A DNA stretch of 64,000 nt from Bradysia coprophila. Taxonomy: Eukaryota; Arthropoda; Insecta; Diptera; Sciaridae. The first letter of the stretch is position 1; each line of letters starts with the position of its first letter. A program made the translations under genes and the position numbers. A model generated the notes under the pieces. That model was not told where the DNA came from and did no database searches. It saw only the letters and a program-made list of their open reading frames with translations. Below are positions 50,801-60,600 of this stretch, piece after piece. The stretch is from NCBI RefSeq assembly GCF_014529535.1, contig NC_050738.1, positions 9,457,410 to 9,521,409 on the forward strand, given 5' to 3'.

Positions 50801-51214
50801 TATAGTTATGATTCAAACCAGAGATTTAATTTCAATCAATTTCCGACCATTGCATCATCTTCGTTTCTATCATCATAAAATGTGCATCGAGATAGGTGCG
50901 AAATTAATGTGTCTCATATACCAGCGCAACAACAGCAAATCAGTAATTCAGATTTCATTTCTTTTTCTTTTACCGTTACGTAAACTCTTCGGATAGATGT
51001 TGTTTGAAGTCTGGTCAAAACCATTTCAGTTCTATTGGTTTAGAATCATAGCTATTTTCCTTTCACATTCGCTTTCTTCAATCTTCATTTCCATTTTTTT
51101 TTTGTAAAGAAAAATTCGTACGCTTGTGCAGCTGCGCTTTAGTTTAGTCAATTTCAACGTTCAGATTAGTCTGCGTATAATTTTGTATATTTTTTATTTC
51201 TTCATCTAAAATGA
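47865..51214. other. 3.3 kb gene-free spacer
   Basis: A repeat-core copy AAATCTTTTACTTCATTTG is at 49967-49985. A 29-bp tandem duplication around CTCTCCTAGTTTAAG is at about 49843-49900. A short inverted pair (TACTATTTTATATTCAGG / CCTGAATATAATAGTA) lies at 50248 and 50364. From about 50590 the sequence is the 5' part of the takeout duplication unit. No gene is seen. Confidence 0.6.
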
Positions 51215-51425
51215 TTATCTCTCACAGATGGCTGATCAATATAACAAAACAAGTAGCAAACATCGGGTCTGTTACTTCTTTCGATATACGCAGATTCAAC
51301 AGATTGGAGCAAAATCTTTTACTTCATTAGTACTAACATATATTGATACTGTATAAAAACAAACTAGTCTGAGCTATTTGCTTATTTTTTGTTGTAGTTG
51401 TTGATAACAGATGACCAGTAGTCTG
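51215..51425 (+). promoter_or_regulatory. Promoter repeat upstream of takeout-like gene 1
   Basis: The order is CACAGATGG, ATCGGGTCTGTTACTTC (51265), AAATCTTTTACTTCATTAG (51312), TAACATATATTG, TATAAAA (51352), an initiator-like TTATTT near 51384, and GATAACAGATGACCAG (51403). The spacings match the other copies within a few bases. The start codon is about 270 bp downstream, so this is a credible promoter for the gene. Confidence 0.65.
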
Positions 51426-51655
51426 TAAAAAAACTTGTTTCGCACTGATAGATCCTATCAATGATAGGAGAACGTTTTCTTAAAAATCGATTAAATCCTT
51501 ACCGATTCAAAGTCGTACAGGTTTTCTATTCACAGTGTTTTGGGGCGACATACTTAATAAATTCGAGATTTGGGTCATTTAGGCTTTCCATACAGAATCG
51601 TATGAGTCTTTGTGAACTGGTTTTATCTTTTGCATAAATATCGTCTACATGGAAG

Positions 51656-52598
51656 ATGATTGCTACAGTTGTGCATCAACTAGATTGGAAGACTGTTTTC
51701 AAAATCAAAGTGATGATTACCATTGTATTGATCAGCTGCATAGTGGTATCACTTACATCAGCAGCAAAGTATCGTAAGTTTAAAATTTTCAACTGAATGA
51801 AAAAAGTTTTGACGCTTATAATTGTTGTGCAACCTGGAACAGCAAGCGATTTACCTCGATGCAAAGCAGGTGACAGTGTTTGTTTACCGAAAGTGATAAC
51901 TGAAATACTTAACAAATATCCAAATGGACACAAGGGATTGAAAATGCCTGTGATGGAACCATTACACATCAACAAACTCGAGATGTGGCAAAAGGAAAAC
52001 AGTCCGATTGCAATAAATTTGACTTTCAACCATCTCGATATGTATGGATCGAGTGAAACAAAAATATTGCGCATTGTGTAAGTCGACAGCAACAACGAAT
52101 AGTGTAAGACCTAATGTCCTCTATTTATTCAGTGGATTCGAAGCCGATCCAACAACCAGTAAATTCGAGGTGACCGCATCTATACCGAAACTAAGTCTTT
52201 TCGGGAAATACACAATGAGTGGCATCATACTGATATTGCCAATATTAGGTAGTGGCAATTCTAGTCTTGTATTTGATAATGTTCTATTCACAGCTCGATT
52301 TAAGCCGAAAGTCACTGAGAAAAATGGTAAAAAATACATTCAAACCAAACGCTACGATTTGAGTTTCGACACGACGCGAATGCATTTGCATTTCGAAAAC
52401 ATTTTCGATGGAAATAAAGAGCTGAGTGACGATACAAATTGGTTTTTGAATGAAAACTGGCGATACATTTTCCTGGAATTGAAACCCCTTATTGAATTTG
52501 CAGTGGAAGAGATGACTAAATCGGTTGTCAATCGAATTTTTTTGAAATTACCGTATCAAGAGATTTTTTTGCCAAGTAATGGTGCAGAGAGTGAATAG
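51656..52598 (+). CDS. Takeout/JHBP-family secreted protein, copy 1
   Basis: Takeout-family proteins are secreted carriers of small hydrophobic ligands (juvenile-hormone binding is the classical member). Exons: 51656-51773, 51843-52077 and 52133-52598, in phase, 272 residues. A signal peptide lies within residues 19-37 (VMITIVLISCIVVSLTSAA). The mature N terminus has the paired cysteines RCKAGDSVC that form the family's disulfide. JHBP-domain strands and helices follow (INLTFNHLDMYG, FEVTASIPKLSLFGKYTMSG, LSFDTTRMHLHFENIFDGN, LKPLIEFAVEEM). The ATG at 51656 is chosen because it alone gives a signal peptide in phase with exon 2; the ATG three bases before the overlapping GAA codon is in another frame that stops. 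Confidence 0.92.
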
Positions 52599-53499
52599 TA
52601 TAGTGTTAGAATAGCTATTTTCTCAACTCAGTGACGGCAAGTAAAACTTTCGTTGCCCATAATGAGAAAAACGTTGTAAGCAACTCGATGAGAAATGCTT
52701 TTTTGGGCACACAATGTATATTTTCACACTTAACTTGCAGCCATATCTAGTGCCTAAAAAAGCTTTTATCACTCGGTGGCATAAATAACTATTTCAAGTA
52801 AATGTCGAAATGAAAGCGTTTTCCAGAGACATTCTGTGGCTCATAATTCATTCAACATATCGTGTCTAAAACGCATCCAAACTATTGTAATCAATAAATA
52901 ATTGAAGAACAACTTATGGTAGTGTTTACTTTAAAGAATTTTTTTTTTCTCTCTGATAAGTTCTGTGTTCTGGTATTGTGTCGGTGTTTCACTACAAAAA
53001 AAACCTTCACTCCACTAAAAAACTAAAATTCTGTCCATGAGTTGCATAAAAAAGAAATCGGATGGAAATTGCAAAGTAAATACGTTGAAAGTTCTATATT
53101 GTGCTTATGTGAGGTCTGGACTATAGTTTGCATCTGTGAAATGGAGTCCATATCAAGAAGTGTATAAAGATGACATTGAATCAGTGCAAAAGCAATTTAT
53201 GATTGATGATTTGTTAGACAGTCGAAGTGTAGTGCCACTTCGTATAGTGAATGATGTAAGAATTTGGAGTTGCAGCCTTTGGATGTTCGAAGACAAATTG
53301 TTGATGTTTTGTGTCAATACTCTCTTTAGCAACCTAACTGTCAGCTCTATGTGTCAAATTCACACCTTATTTCTTTGTATTCTACAAACATTATTCTTCA
53401 TTTTGACTGACTACCATCCGCTGAAACTTTGGAAGCCTTTGTTGTGGAAAACGTTGTACTTGCCTCGGAAAAAAGAAATTTGCATTTTCTCGGATAAAT
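52599..53499. other. Spacer between takeout copies
   Basis: The 3' flank of copy 1 (AATAAA near 52893) is followed by a dead retrotransposon fragment at 53085-53400. Nothing else is recognised. Confidence 0.7.
53085..53400 (+). pseudogene. Non-LTR retrotransposon reverse-transcriptase fragment
   Basis: The translation resembles the C-terminal part of a Jockey/CR1-type RT: LKVLYCAYVRSGL, then an in-frame stop, WSPYQEVYKDDIESVQKQF, and after a frame change a LDVRRQIVDVL-like stretch followed by another stop. With two stops and a frameshift it is a relic. It lies exactly between the two takeout units. Confidence 0.7.
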
Positions 53500-53854
53500 A
53501 CCCCCCTTAAAATGCAATTTCCACCTTTTTGCCCTCGTTGAACAATTAACTTTAGTTATAATTCAAACCAGAGTCTATTTTTAATTTCAATCAATTGCTA
53601 AACTTTGCATCATCTTAGTTTCTATAATCATAAAATGTGCATCGAGAAAGATGTGAAAGAAATGTGTCTCATATACCAGCCAGCTCATGCAAATCAGTAA
53701 TTCAGTTTTCATTTCTTTTTCTTTTACCGTTACATAAACTCTTCGGTTAGATGTTGTTTTAAGTCTGGTCAAAACCATTTCAGTTCTATTGGTTAAGGAT
53801 CCTTTCACATTCGCTTTCTTCAATATTTGCTTCCACTTTTTTTTTTATTGTAAC

Positions 53855-53960
53855 AAAATCTTTTACTTCATTAGTCTTAACATACATTTTTATTGTATAA
53901 AAGCGAACAAGTCTGCGCTCTTGGCTTTTTTTGTCATACTTTTGTCTTATGGACTGAACT
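53855..53960 (+). promoter_or_regulatory. Promoter repeat upstream of takeout-like gene 2 (shortened)
   Basis: AAATCTTTTACTTCATTAG (53857), CTTAACATACATTTTTATTG and TATAAAA (53896) are retained. The GATAACAGATGA block present in copy 1 has been lost, so its DPE-like part is missing. The start codon is 230 bp downstream. Confidence 0.6.
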
Positions 53961-54133
53961 TTCTTCGATTAAATTCTTACCGATTCAAAGTCGTACAGGC
54001 TTTCTATTCACAGTGTTTTGGGGCGACATACTTAATAAATTCGAGATTTGGGTCATTTAGGCTTTCGATACAGAATCGTATGAGTCTTTCTGAACTGGTT
54101 TCATCTTTTGCATAAATATCGTCTACATGGAAG

Positions 54134-55071
54134 ATGATTGCTACAGTTGTGCATCAACTAGATTGGAAGACTGTTTTCAAAATCAAAGTGATGGTTACAA
54201 TTGTATTGATCAGCTGCATAGTGGTATCACTTACCTCAGCAGCAAAGTATCGTAAGTTTAAAATTTTCAACTGAATACAAAAAGTTTTGAGTAATTGTTG
54301 TGCGTCCTGGAACAGCAAGCGATTTACCTCGATGCAAAGCAGGTGACAGTGTGTGTTTACCGAAAGTGATAACTGAAATACTTAACAAATATCCAAATGG
54401 ACACAAGGGATTAAAAATGCCTGTGATGGAACCATTTCACATCAACAGACTTAATATGTTGCAAAATGAAAACAGTCCGATTTCAATAAACTTGACTTTC
54501 AACCATCTCGATATGTATGGACCGAGTGAAACAAAAATATTGCGCATTGTGTAAGTGAACAACACCAACTAATAGTTGAAGACCTAATGTCCTCTATTTA
54601 TTCAGTGGCTTCGAAGCCGATCCAACAACCAGCAAATTCGAGGTGACCGCATCTATACCGAAACTTAGTATTTTCGGGAAATACACAATGAGTGGCATCA
54701 TACTGATACTGCCAATATTAGGTAGTGGCAATTCTAGTATTGTATTCGATAATGTTCTATTTACAGTTCGATTTAAGCCGAAAGTCACTGAGAAAAATGG
54801 TAAAAAATACATTCAAACCGAACGCTACGATTTGAGCTTCGACACGACGCGAATGCACTTGCATTTCGAAAACATTTTCGATGGAAATAAAGAGCTGAGT
54901 GACGATACAAATTGGTTTTTGAATGAAAACTGGCGATACATCTTCCTCGAAGTGAGACCGCTTATTGAATTTGCTGTGGAAGAGATGGCTAAATCGGTTA
55001 TCAATCGAATATTTTTGAAATTACCGTATAACGAGATTTTCTTGCCAAGTAATGGTGCAGAGAGTGAATAG
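54134..55071 (+). CDS. Takeout/JHBP-family secreted protein, copy 2
   Basis: Exons: 54134-54251, 54316-54550 and 54606-55071. Exon lengths are identical to copy 1 (118, 235 and 466 bases), giving 272 residues. It differs from copy 1 by scattered substitutions (for example LHINKLEMWQKENSPIA versus FHINRLNMLQNENSPIS, and LELKPL versus LEVRPL) and has no breaks, so both copies look functional. Signal peptide, Cys pair RCKAGDSVC and JHBP fold motifs are conserved. The near-identity of introns and flanks argues for a recent tandem duplication. Confidence 0.92.
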
Positions 55072-55594
55072 TGTTAGAACAGCCTAGAAAATAGCTATTT
55101 TCTCAACTCAGTGACGAAAAGTAAAATTTTCGTTGCCTTTTTTGAGGAAAGCGTTGTATGCAACTCGATGATAAATGCTATATTAGGCACATGATGTATA
55201 TTGTCACCCTCGGCCAGCAGCCTGGAGTTATAATCTACACAATCAAGTTCCTAAAAAAGCTTTTATCACTCGGTGGTTTAAATTACTATTTTTATGTTTG
55301 TATCGAAATGAAAGCCGTTTACAGAGATATTCTGTAACTCAAAATTCATTTAAAACAACATATCGCGTCTGTAATTCATCCAAACTATTGTGATCAATAA
55401 GTAATTGAGGCACAACTTATGTTAGTGTTTACTTTAAAGAAATTTAATTTTTTTTCTCTGATAAGTTCTGTGTTCTGCTATTGTGTCGATACTTAACTAC
55501 TCCCTGTCTTCGAGGGACTTCAACTCGATAGAGCATGAAAATAGATCATATTAAAATTTATTATTTAATTCAACAAATCTTTTAGCTGTACCAT

Positions 55595-55747
55595 ACCAAT
55601 CTGTTATCGACAACAGCTACAAACATAAATGATGAAATCTGGTGAGCCTTCTCTTATATAAGAAAACGTATGTTTAAACTAATGAAGTAAAAGATTTTGC
55701 GTTGAAAACTTAGCTGTATTTCTAATAAAAGAAGTAAAAGATTTAAC
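55595..55747 (-). promoter_or_regulatory. Promoter repeat, minus strand, downstream of takeout 2
   Basis: On the minus strand: TAAATCTTTTACTTCTTTT (55745-55727, the upstream motif), AAATCTTTTACTTCATTAG (55698 down), TTATATAAG (55661 down), TTTCATCATTT with A+1 about 30 bases on, and GTCGATAACAGAT (about 55611 down) with AGAT at about +29. A complete copy pointing antisense into takeout copy 2. Confidence 0.65.
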
Positions 55748-55801
55748 AATTATATGGCGATACGTCTGATGTTTCTAAAAGGATAAAATAAAGAACTTTT
55801 G

Positions 55802-56295
55802 TTATGTTTGCTGAACGATGTCCACGTCCTTCTTCGGTTTTAACAATTGCGTCACGCAAATACCAATCAGCTTATGCGTTTTCACCATTCGTCCAATCTT
55901 AAATTAAAAATTTTTATGTCAGGCCAAGGTCTTTTCCACCCTTCCCTCCCGCAAAGAGACTACAGTCCTTACTTCTATAATCAATCCCACAGCTTTTGTT
56001 TTCTTTTCTGAACGTTTCTTTTGCGATTCATATGTAATATCATCATCACCAATATCCGGACACATGCCATAACGTTCCATGGGACAATTCCTAGCTCTAT
56101 GTTTCGCCGCATTTCGATCAACTGATCCGTTAGTTTCATCATCATTTAAGTTAGCCTCATCTGTTCAAAAAAAATAATTTTCTTTTTGAAATTTCTTTGT
56201 CTCAATTTCTGAAATCAAAATTGAAATTTACCCGCTTGACCTTGGCCAATAAACTGAATCACCGCCAGTAAAATTAAAATTAATTTCAATTTCAT
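55802..56295 (-). CDS. Small secreted protein, 115 residues, unrecognised
   Basis: Three short exons on the minus strand: 56295-56232, 56160-55973 and 55897-55802, with GT-AG introns of 71 and 75 bp, all in phase. The signal peptide is textbook (MKLKLILILLAVIQFIGQGQ, cleavage after about residue 21). The mature part begins acidic and Asn-rich (DEANLNDDETNG). It contains CPMERYGMC with two cysteines, a basic QKKRSEKKTK stretch that could be a processing site, and a C-terminal KLIGICVTQLLKPKKD with one more cysteine. No family recognised; a peptide precursor, salivary or seminal protein are all possible. It sits between two secreted-protein genes. Confidence 0.7.
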
Positions 56296-57692
56296 TTTTA
56301 TTATTAATTCTGATTAAATCACTATGAAATAGTATATTGCAGCGTCAAAGCTATCCACCAAAATAAAATAACTACAGAATTTCGACTGTCAAATGAGGTT
56401 TAAGAACGCGTATATTGACTCAGCTGGTTTAAAAAATGTTTATTAAAGACGTGGATCATTTATTTGTCTATAATGAGCAATAACAACGTTTCCTTTAAGA
56501 CTGAACAATTTGCAGATTATTTTATCAATATTGATTAATTTGACGACGGTAGTCTCGCATACGGAATTGCCCGTATCAAAAAGTCTTTATTTCAGGCCAA
56601 TATTCGACCATACTAATCTTTCACAGACGCAAGCATACAACATACTTATCAAATCTATTACTTCTTTTTACATCTAAGTGTTTTCAACATCACTTTCAAC
56701 TGAACAGCTTGAAATAAGATCTTCGATTCATTGCTAAAAGTATTTATATCGAGAGCTCATCGCTCTACTCTGCAATCTCTGCCGAGTGATCTCTGTTGAT
56801 ATTGATACCTATAACAGATGACAACTTAAGTATATATCAAATTGTAGATGCTACGACGATGTTCGAAAACAAGACCCTCATTCATTGACTAGACCACATC
56901 AATTTGAAGTTTTATTAATGTGTATGACGATCACACTTAAACCTAATATCATTCTTGAAAACTTATAATACAAACCACAATTTACGATTGAGAGACTGAT
57001 TCTCATTCTAAATTGATTCGTCGGTTGTTTCTGTTGAATGCGATAGTCAATGGTGCTCTTTGTTATAAAATATGCTGAATAAATATGAAATGTACCAGCT
57101 TGAAATGTACATCGTTTGGTTTTGACATCAAAAGAGAAAAGTTTACGGTTCTATTTGCTCAATTAATTATTTCGTTTTATTTGAGTGAGTGAGTGAGTCA
57201 AGCCACCTCTAAAATGGCTTCAGTAACATTCTACCTGCTGATGGCCTAGGTATCACAATTAAATCTGTCCACAAATGTGCCCCAAACAATAATGTTGTGT
57301 ATGCACCCGACGATATAGTTTTTGCGTGTGACGAACAGAGTTCAAGGATGAGTGTTTTAATTTCAAAGTTCATGTGAATATTAAAGAGATTAGAACCGAG
57401 CGCCGAACTAGTTGTGAGATAACGACTGAACTAAATAAAACGAGCAACGAATAGAATATTTACATTTTCTGTAAATCTAAATTGGGGTGATGACTGTAAA
57501 CAGACTTAAATGTTGGACGAACTGTAGTCAATTCGTGTGATAAAAGTGTTTTCAAATAATTTTTATTTAAATCTAAAATGTTAGCAATGGTGTCACATAC
57601 AATTTAGTGTTGTTTTGTTTTGTTTTACTGGAACTAGTGGAATCGGTCTAATATAACATCGTAATAGAATAAAGGAAAAAAAACCATTAACA
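56296..57692. other. Spacer and probable 5' UTR of the PI-PLC gene
   Basis: It contains the promoters of the small secreted gene (minus) and of the PI-PLC gene (plus), including a promoter repeat at 56625-56825. A (GAGT)4 microsatellite lies near 57183. No coding region. Confidence 0.5.
56625..56825 (+). promoter_or_regulatory. Promoter repeat upstream of PI-PLC gene (degenerate)
   Basis: CACAGACGCAAGCATA (56631), AAATCTATTACTTCTTTTT (56660), a weakened core ATCTTCGATTCATTG (56719), TATTTATATCG (56741) and ATAACAGATGACAAC (56811) occur in the standard order. The start codon is about 870 bp downstream, so a 5' UTR intron would be needed or the copy is not used. Confidence 0.5.
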
Positions 57693-60600
57693 ATGTTCAA
57701 TCAAGTGAAAACTATAATTTTCGTGTCACTTGCATCAATTGTAAATTTGTGTTTTTGTGCTAACATAGGTAAGCAAAGGTGAAATGTTGTTTTCAAACAA
57801 AATTCGTATCGCATTTTGATAAAATAGACAATATGTCTCTATTACACACGACCTGTTCTGACAATCTTTTTTTAAAGAACTTTTTGGGTAGTATTTTAAG
57901 TGGATGGTCTATCAGACTATCATAAGTACCATCGAAAAAGATGCACTTTTGATTGAAAGTTTCACTATGCACAATAAACATCTCGCACTTAAAATTATCT
58001 ATCTGAATAATAATAACGGTGATTTACACTACGAAGGTGATGTTTTCTCCTATGACACCCACCTTGACACACATTAATGTACATTTTTGATTTGTTAGAA
58101 TTAGAATTTTGTATTAAATGAAAACACCATTTAAACAAACAAAACAGCTAAAGTAGAACAGAAACATTTTAGTTTTTTTTAGTCGGAATCGACTGCACTT
58201 TGTTTATCGATAAAATTATTTTGAAATTCTTTTTAAATATTAAATTTTTGCGAAGTCATAAATCTGATTCATAAATCGTACCTGAAATACTAACAGAAAC
58301 TAATTATTTCGAAAACCTTACATTCAATCTAAACTAGCGTGTCAACCATTTTTCTGTTTGTAATCTTTCGTTTCTTTTGAAACTTACTAGCCAAAGCCTT
58401 TAACCCATTACAGACGGCAAACATATGACCACTATTATTATCGGGTCTATTACTTCTATCGATGAAAGTACTTTTAATCTGTTGATTTCAAATATTGTAC
58501 TTCAATTTTTCTTAACATGTATTTTACTATATAAAGGACAATATTACCCAGAGCTTGTCATTATTTTTCTCGTAGTTATCGATGAACAGATGAATAGCCG
58601 AATATATGCACTATATACACTATACACTATATAACAATAATGGCGCAGCCAGTAAAAAATCGATCTTATCATAAAATAAACTGGTGTCTGAAGTTAAAAC
58701 ACTCATAAAAGGTGCTCTTACAAAACTTAGCTTGAAAGCAGCAGAGAGTATGTTGTCGTCAATATCTGAACACAGTGGGAATCACTGGGAATTAGGGCGA
58801 TTCCCAAAGGACCTTTTATATTGTGAATATAAATTATTTTTTTTCAAAAACACCTTTATTGGTATGAATAGTACAATCTTAGCTTGACGTTAATTTATTA
58901 CTACTGATGAAGTGTACTAATTTCTTTACGAATGCATCGAAATTAGTAAAACGTGAGCGGGTTGACGATCCATTGACCGGGCTCAAATGAAGTGTTCGGA
59001 TTCCTCATTACGTCGATTCGTGTGATTTGAGTCGGTGAATATAAATCAATGAAAGTAAATAGATAGGTATGGCCAAACGTTCAAATTTGTTCTAGCCGGA
59101 GCACATACGGATTTGCATGGCGCCACCTCAAACGAACTCATTTCTAGTGCAAATTTTCACTAGAAATGAGTTCGTTTGAGGTGGCGCCATGGAAATCCGT
59201 ATGTGCTCCGACTTGTATGGACTGGCCATACCTACTTATCTACTTTCATTGATATAAATGACCGTTTTCGAATTGTACTGGTTTTTTCCCGATTTCCCTG
59301 AAGGGTTAATTGGTAGCCAGTGCGGCACTGTGTCACACCAACACATGTAATAGTTATACCAAAAGAATAAAATTGATTGCGGTCCTTACCAACTTCGGTG
59401 TTATTCACCTGTTATCAATAATAAATGACAATTACTAGATCGTGAGCTAGAACAATACCTCGAAGCAACTTGATTGAAACATTTTCATAGTAATTTTGGT
59501 ATAGATAATAGATAAATCCTGTCGTAATTCTTCTACTGGTTGTTAAAATGAATGAAGTAAAAGATTTCGCATCTATCTTCTGAAAGTTGTTCGATTGAAA
59601 AAAGTAATAGACCCGATAATAACACTGCAAAGGGTTATTTAAGAGAGAGAAAAAACATTTCCTTATTTTACCGACATTTACAATAAATGTTAGCCGAATA
59701 GACTCGGAATACTTATCATGAATATCGCTAATATATTGATGCTGACAAGGCATTTCTCAAATAATAACCGAAACACTTTTAAGTACCCACTTATTGTTAA
59801 GTCGTTTGTAACAATTTCACAATACGACGACGGTAAAAATGAATGTACGTTTTAGTTACGAATTACATCAATTCAATTCAAAGCGCATTTACCACTTGAA
59901 AAAACGATTACTACAAAAAATTATTCAATTTACTCACTATACCTTCATTAATACCCAAAATTTAGTGATATTCGAAATAGCCGTAAAATAACTCTTAACG
60001 TTCCACAGCGGCAAACATATCACCAATATAATGTTTGTAGAATTTGTTACTTCTTTCGGAATTTATCTTCTAAATGACGAAAAACCTTTCAGGACAAGTG
60101 GTAAACCAGAATTTTTGACGATATTGTTGCCTCATGTTAAGAATTACTTTCGGAGCTATTCCGATTCCTTTTCGTTATTCCTTTTTGCGTTGATCAGATC
60201 TTTGATATCCGTGTGATAGACAGTAGCAGATAGCTTTCACAACAGAAGAATCTTTGTTCAACCCATTTCTCCACTCATTGGACCCATGTAATGACAAATG
60301 ATATTTCCTACTCTCTTAATCTTCACTTTCGCCAACAGAACACCCACTTCGATTAAGCCTTACCATAAGTTCGAAACTGCACCATTTGGAAATATCTTGG
60401 TTCAGTGTAAAGCCCACCGAAGGAGTGATACTTATAACAAACGACGAACCCTCAGGGCCATACCACAAATACAGTGTCCCGGCTTATAATGATGATCATT
60501 TTTATGCTTCAACAACGGAAAAACCCGACACCGAATCAACGAGTACAACTCACTATGACCAGCCATATGCAGATTCAGTGGAAGTTTTCGAATCACGTAT

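Larger units (their letters stand above)
50750..52990 (+). repeat. Takeout duplication unit, copy 1
   Basis: The unit is homologous to 53500-55495. Similarity includes about 0.9 kb of upstream non-coding DNA, the whole gene with both introns, and the 3' flank. Copy 1 has about 200 extra bases upstream (roughly 51090-51300), which include the GGGTCTGTTACTTC module. Confidence 0.8.
53500..55495 (+). repeat. Takeout duplication unit, copy 2
   Basis: Homologous to 50750-52990 with high identity across coding, intron and flanking DNA, which indicates a recent segmental duplication. It lacks about 200 bp of upstream sequence present in copy 1. Confidence 0.8.

Noticed and set aside
50631-50996. 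121-codon frame before takeout copy 1
   Set aside because: It lies in the duplicated upstream DNA, and the equivalent part of the second unit is not open, so it is not a conserved protein.
51644-51776. Alternative start ATGGAAGATGATTGC for takeout copy 1
   Set aside because: That frame runs to a stop at the exon-1 donor and gives no signal peptide; the overlapping ATG at 51656 does.
57183-57198. (GAGT)4 as a meaningful repeat
   Set aside because: Short microsatellite of a kind common in such DNA.
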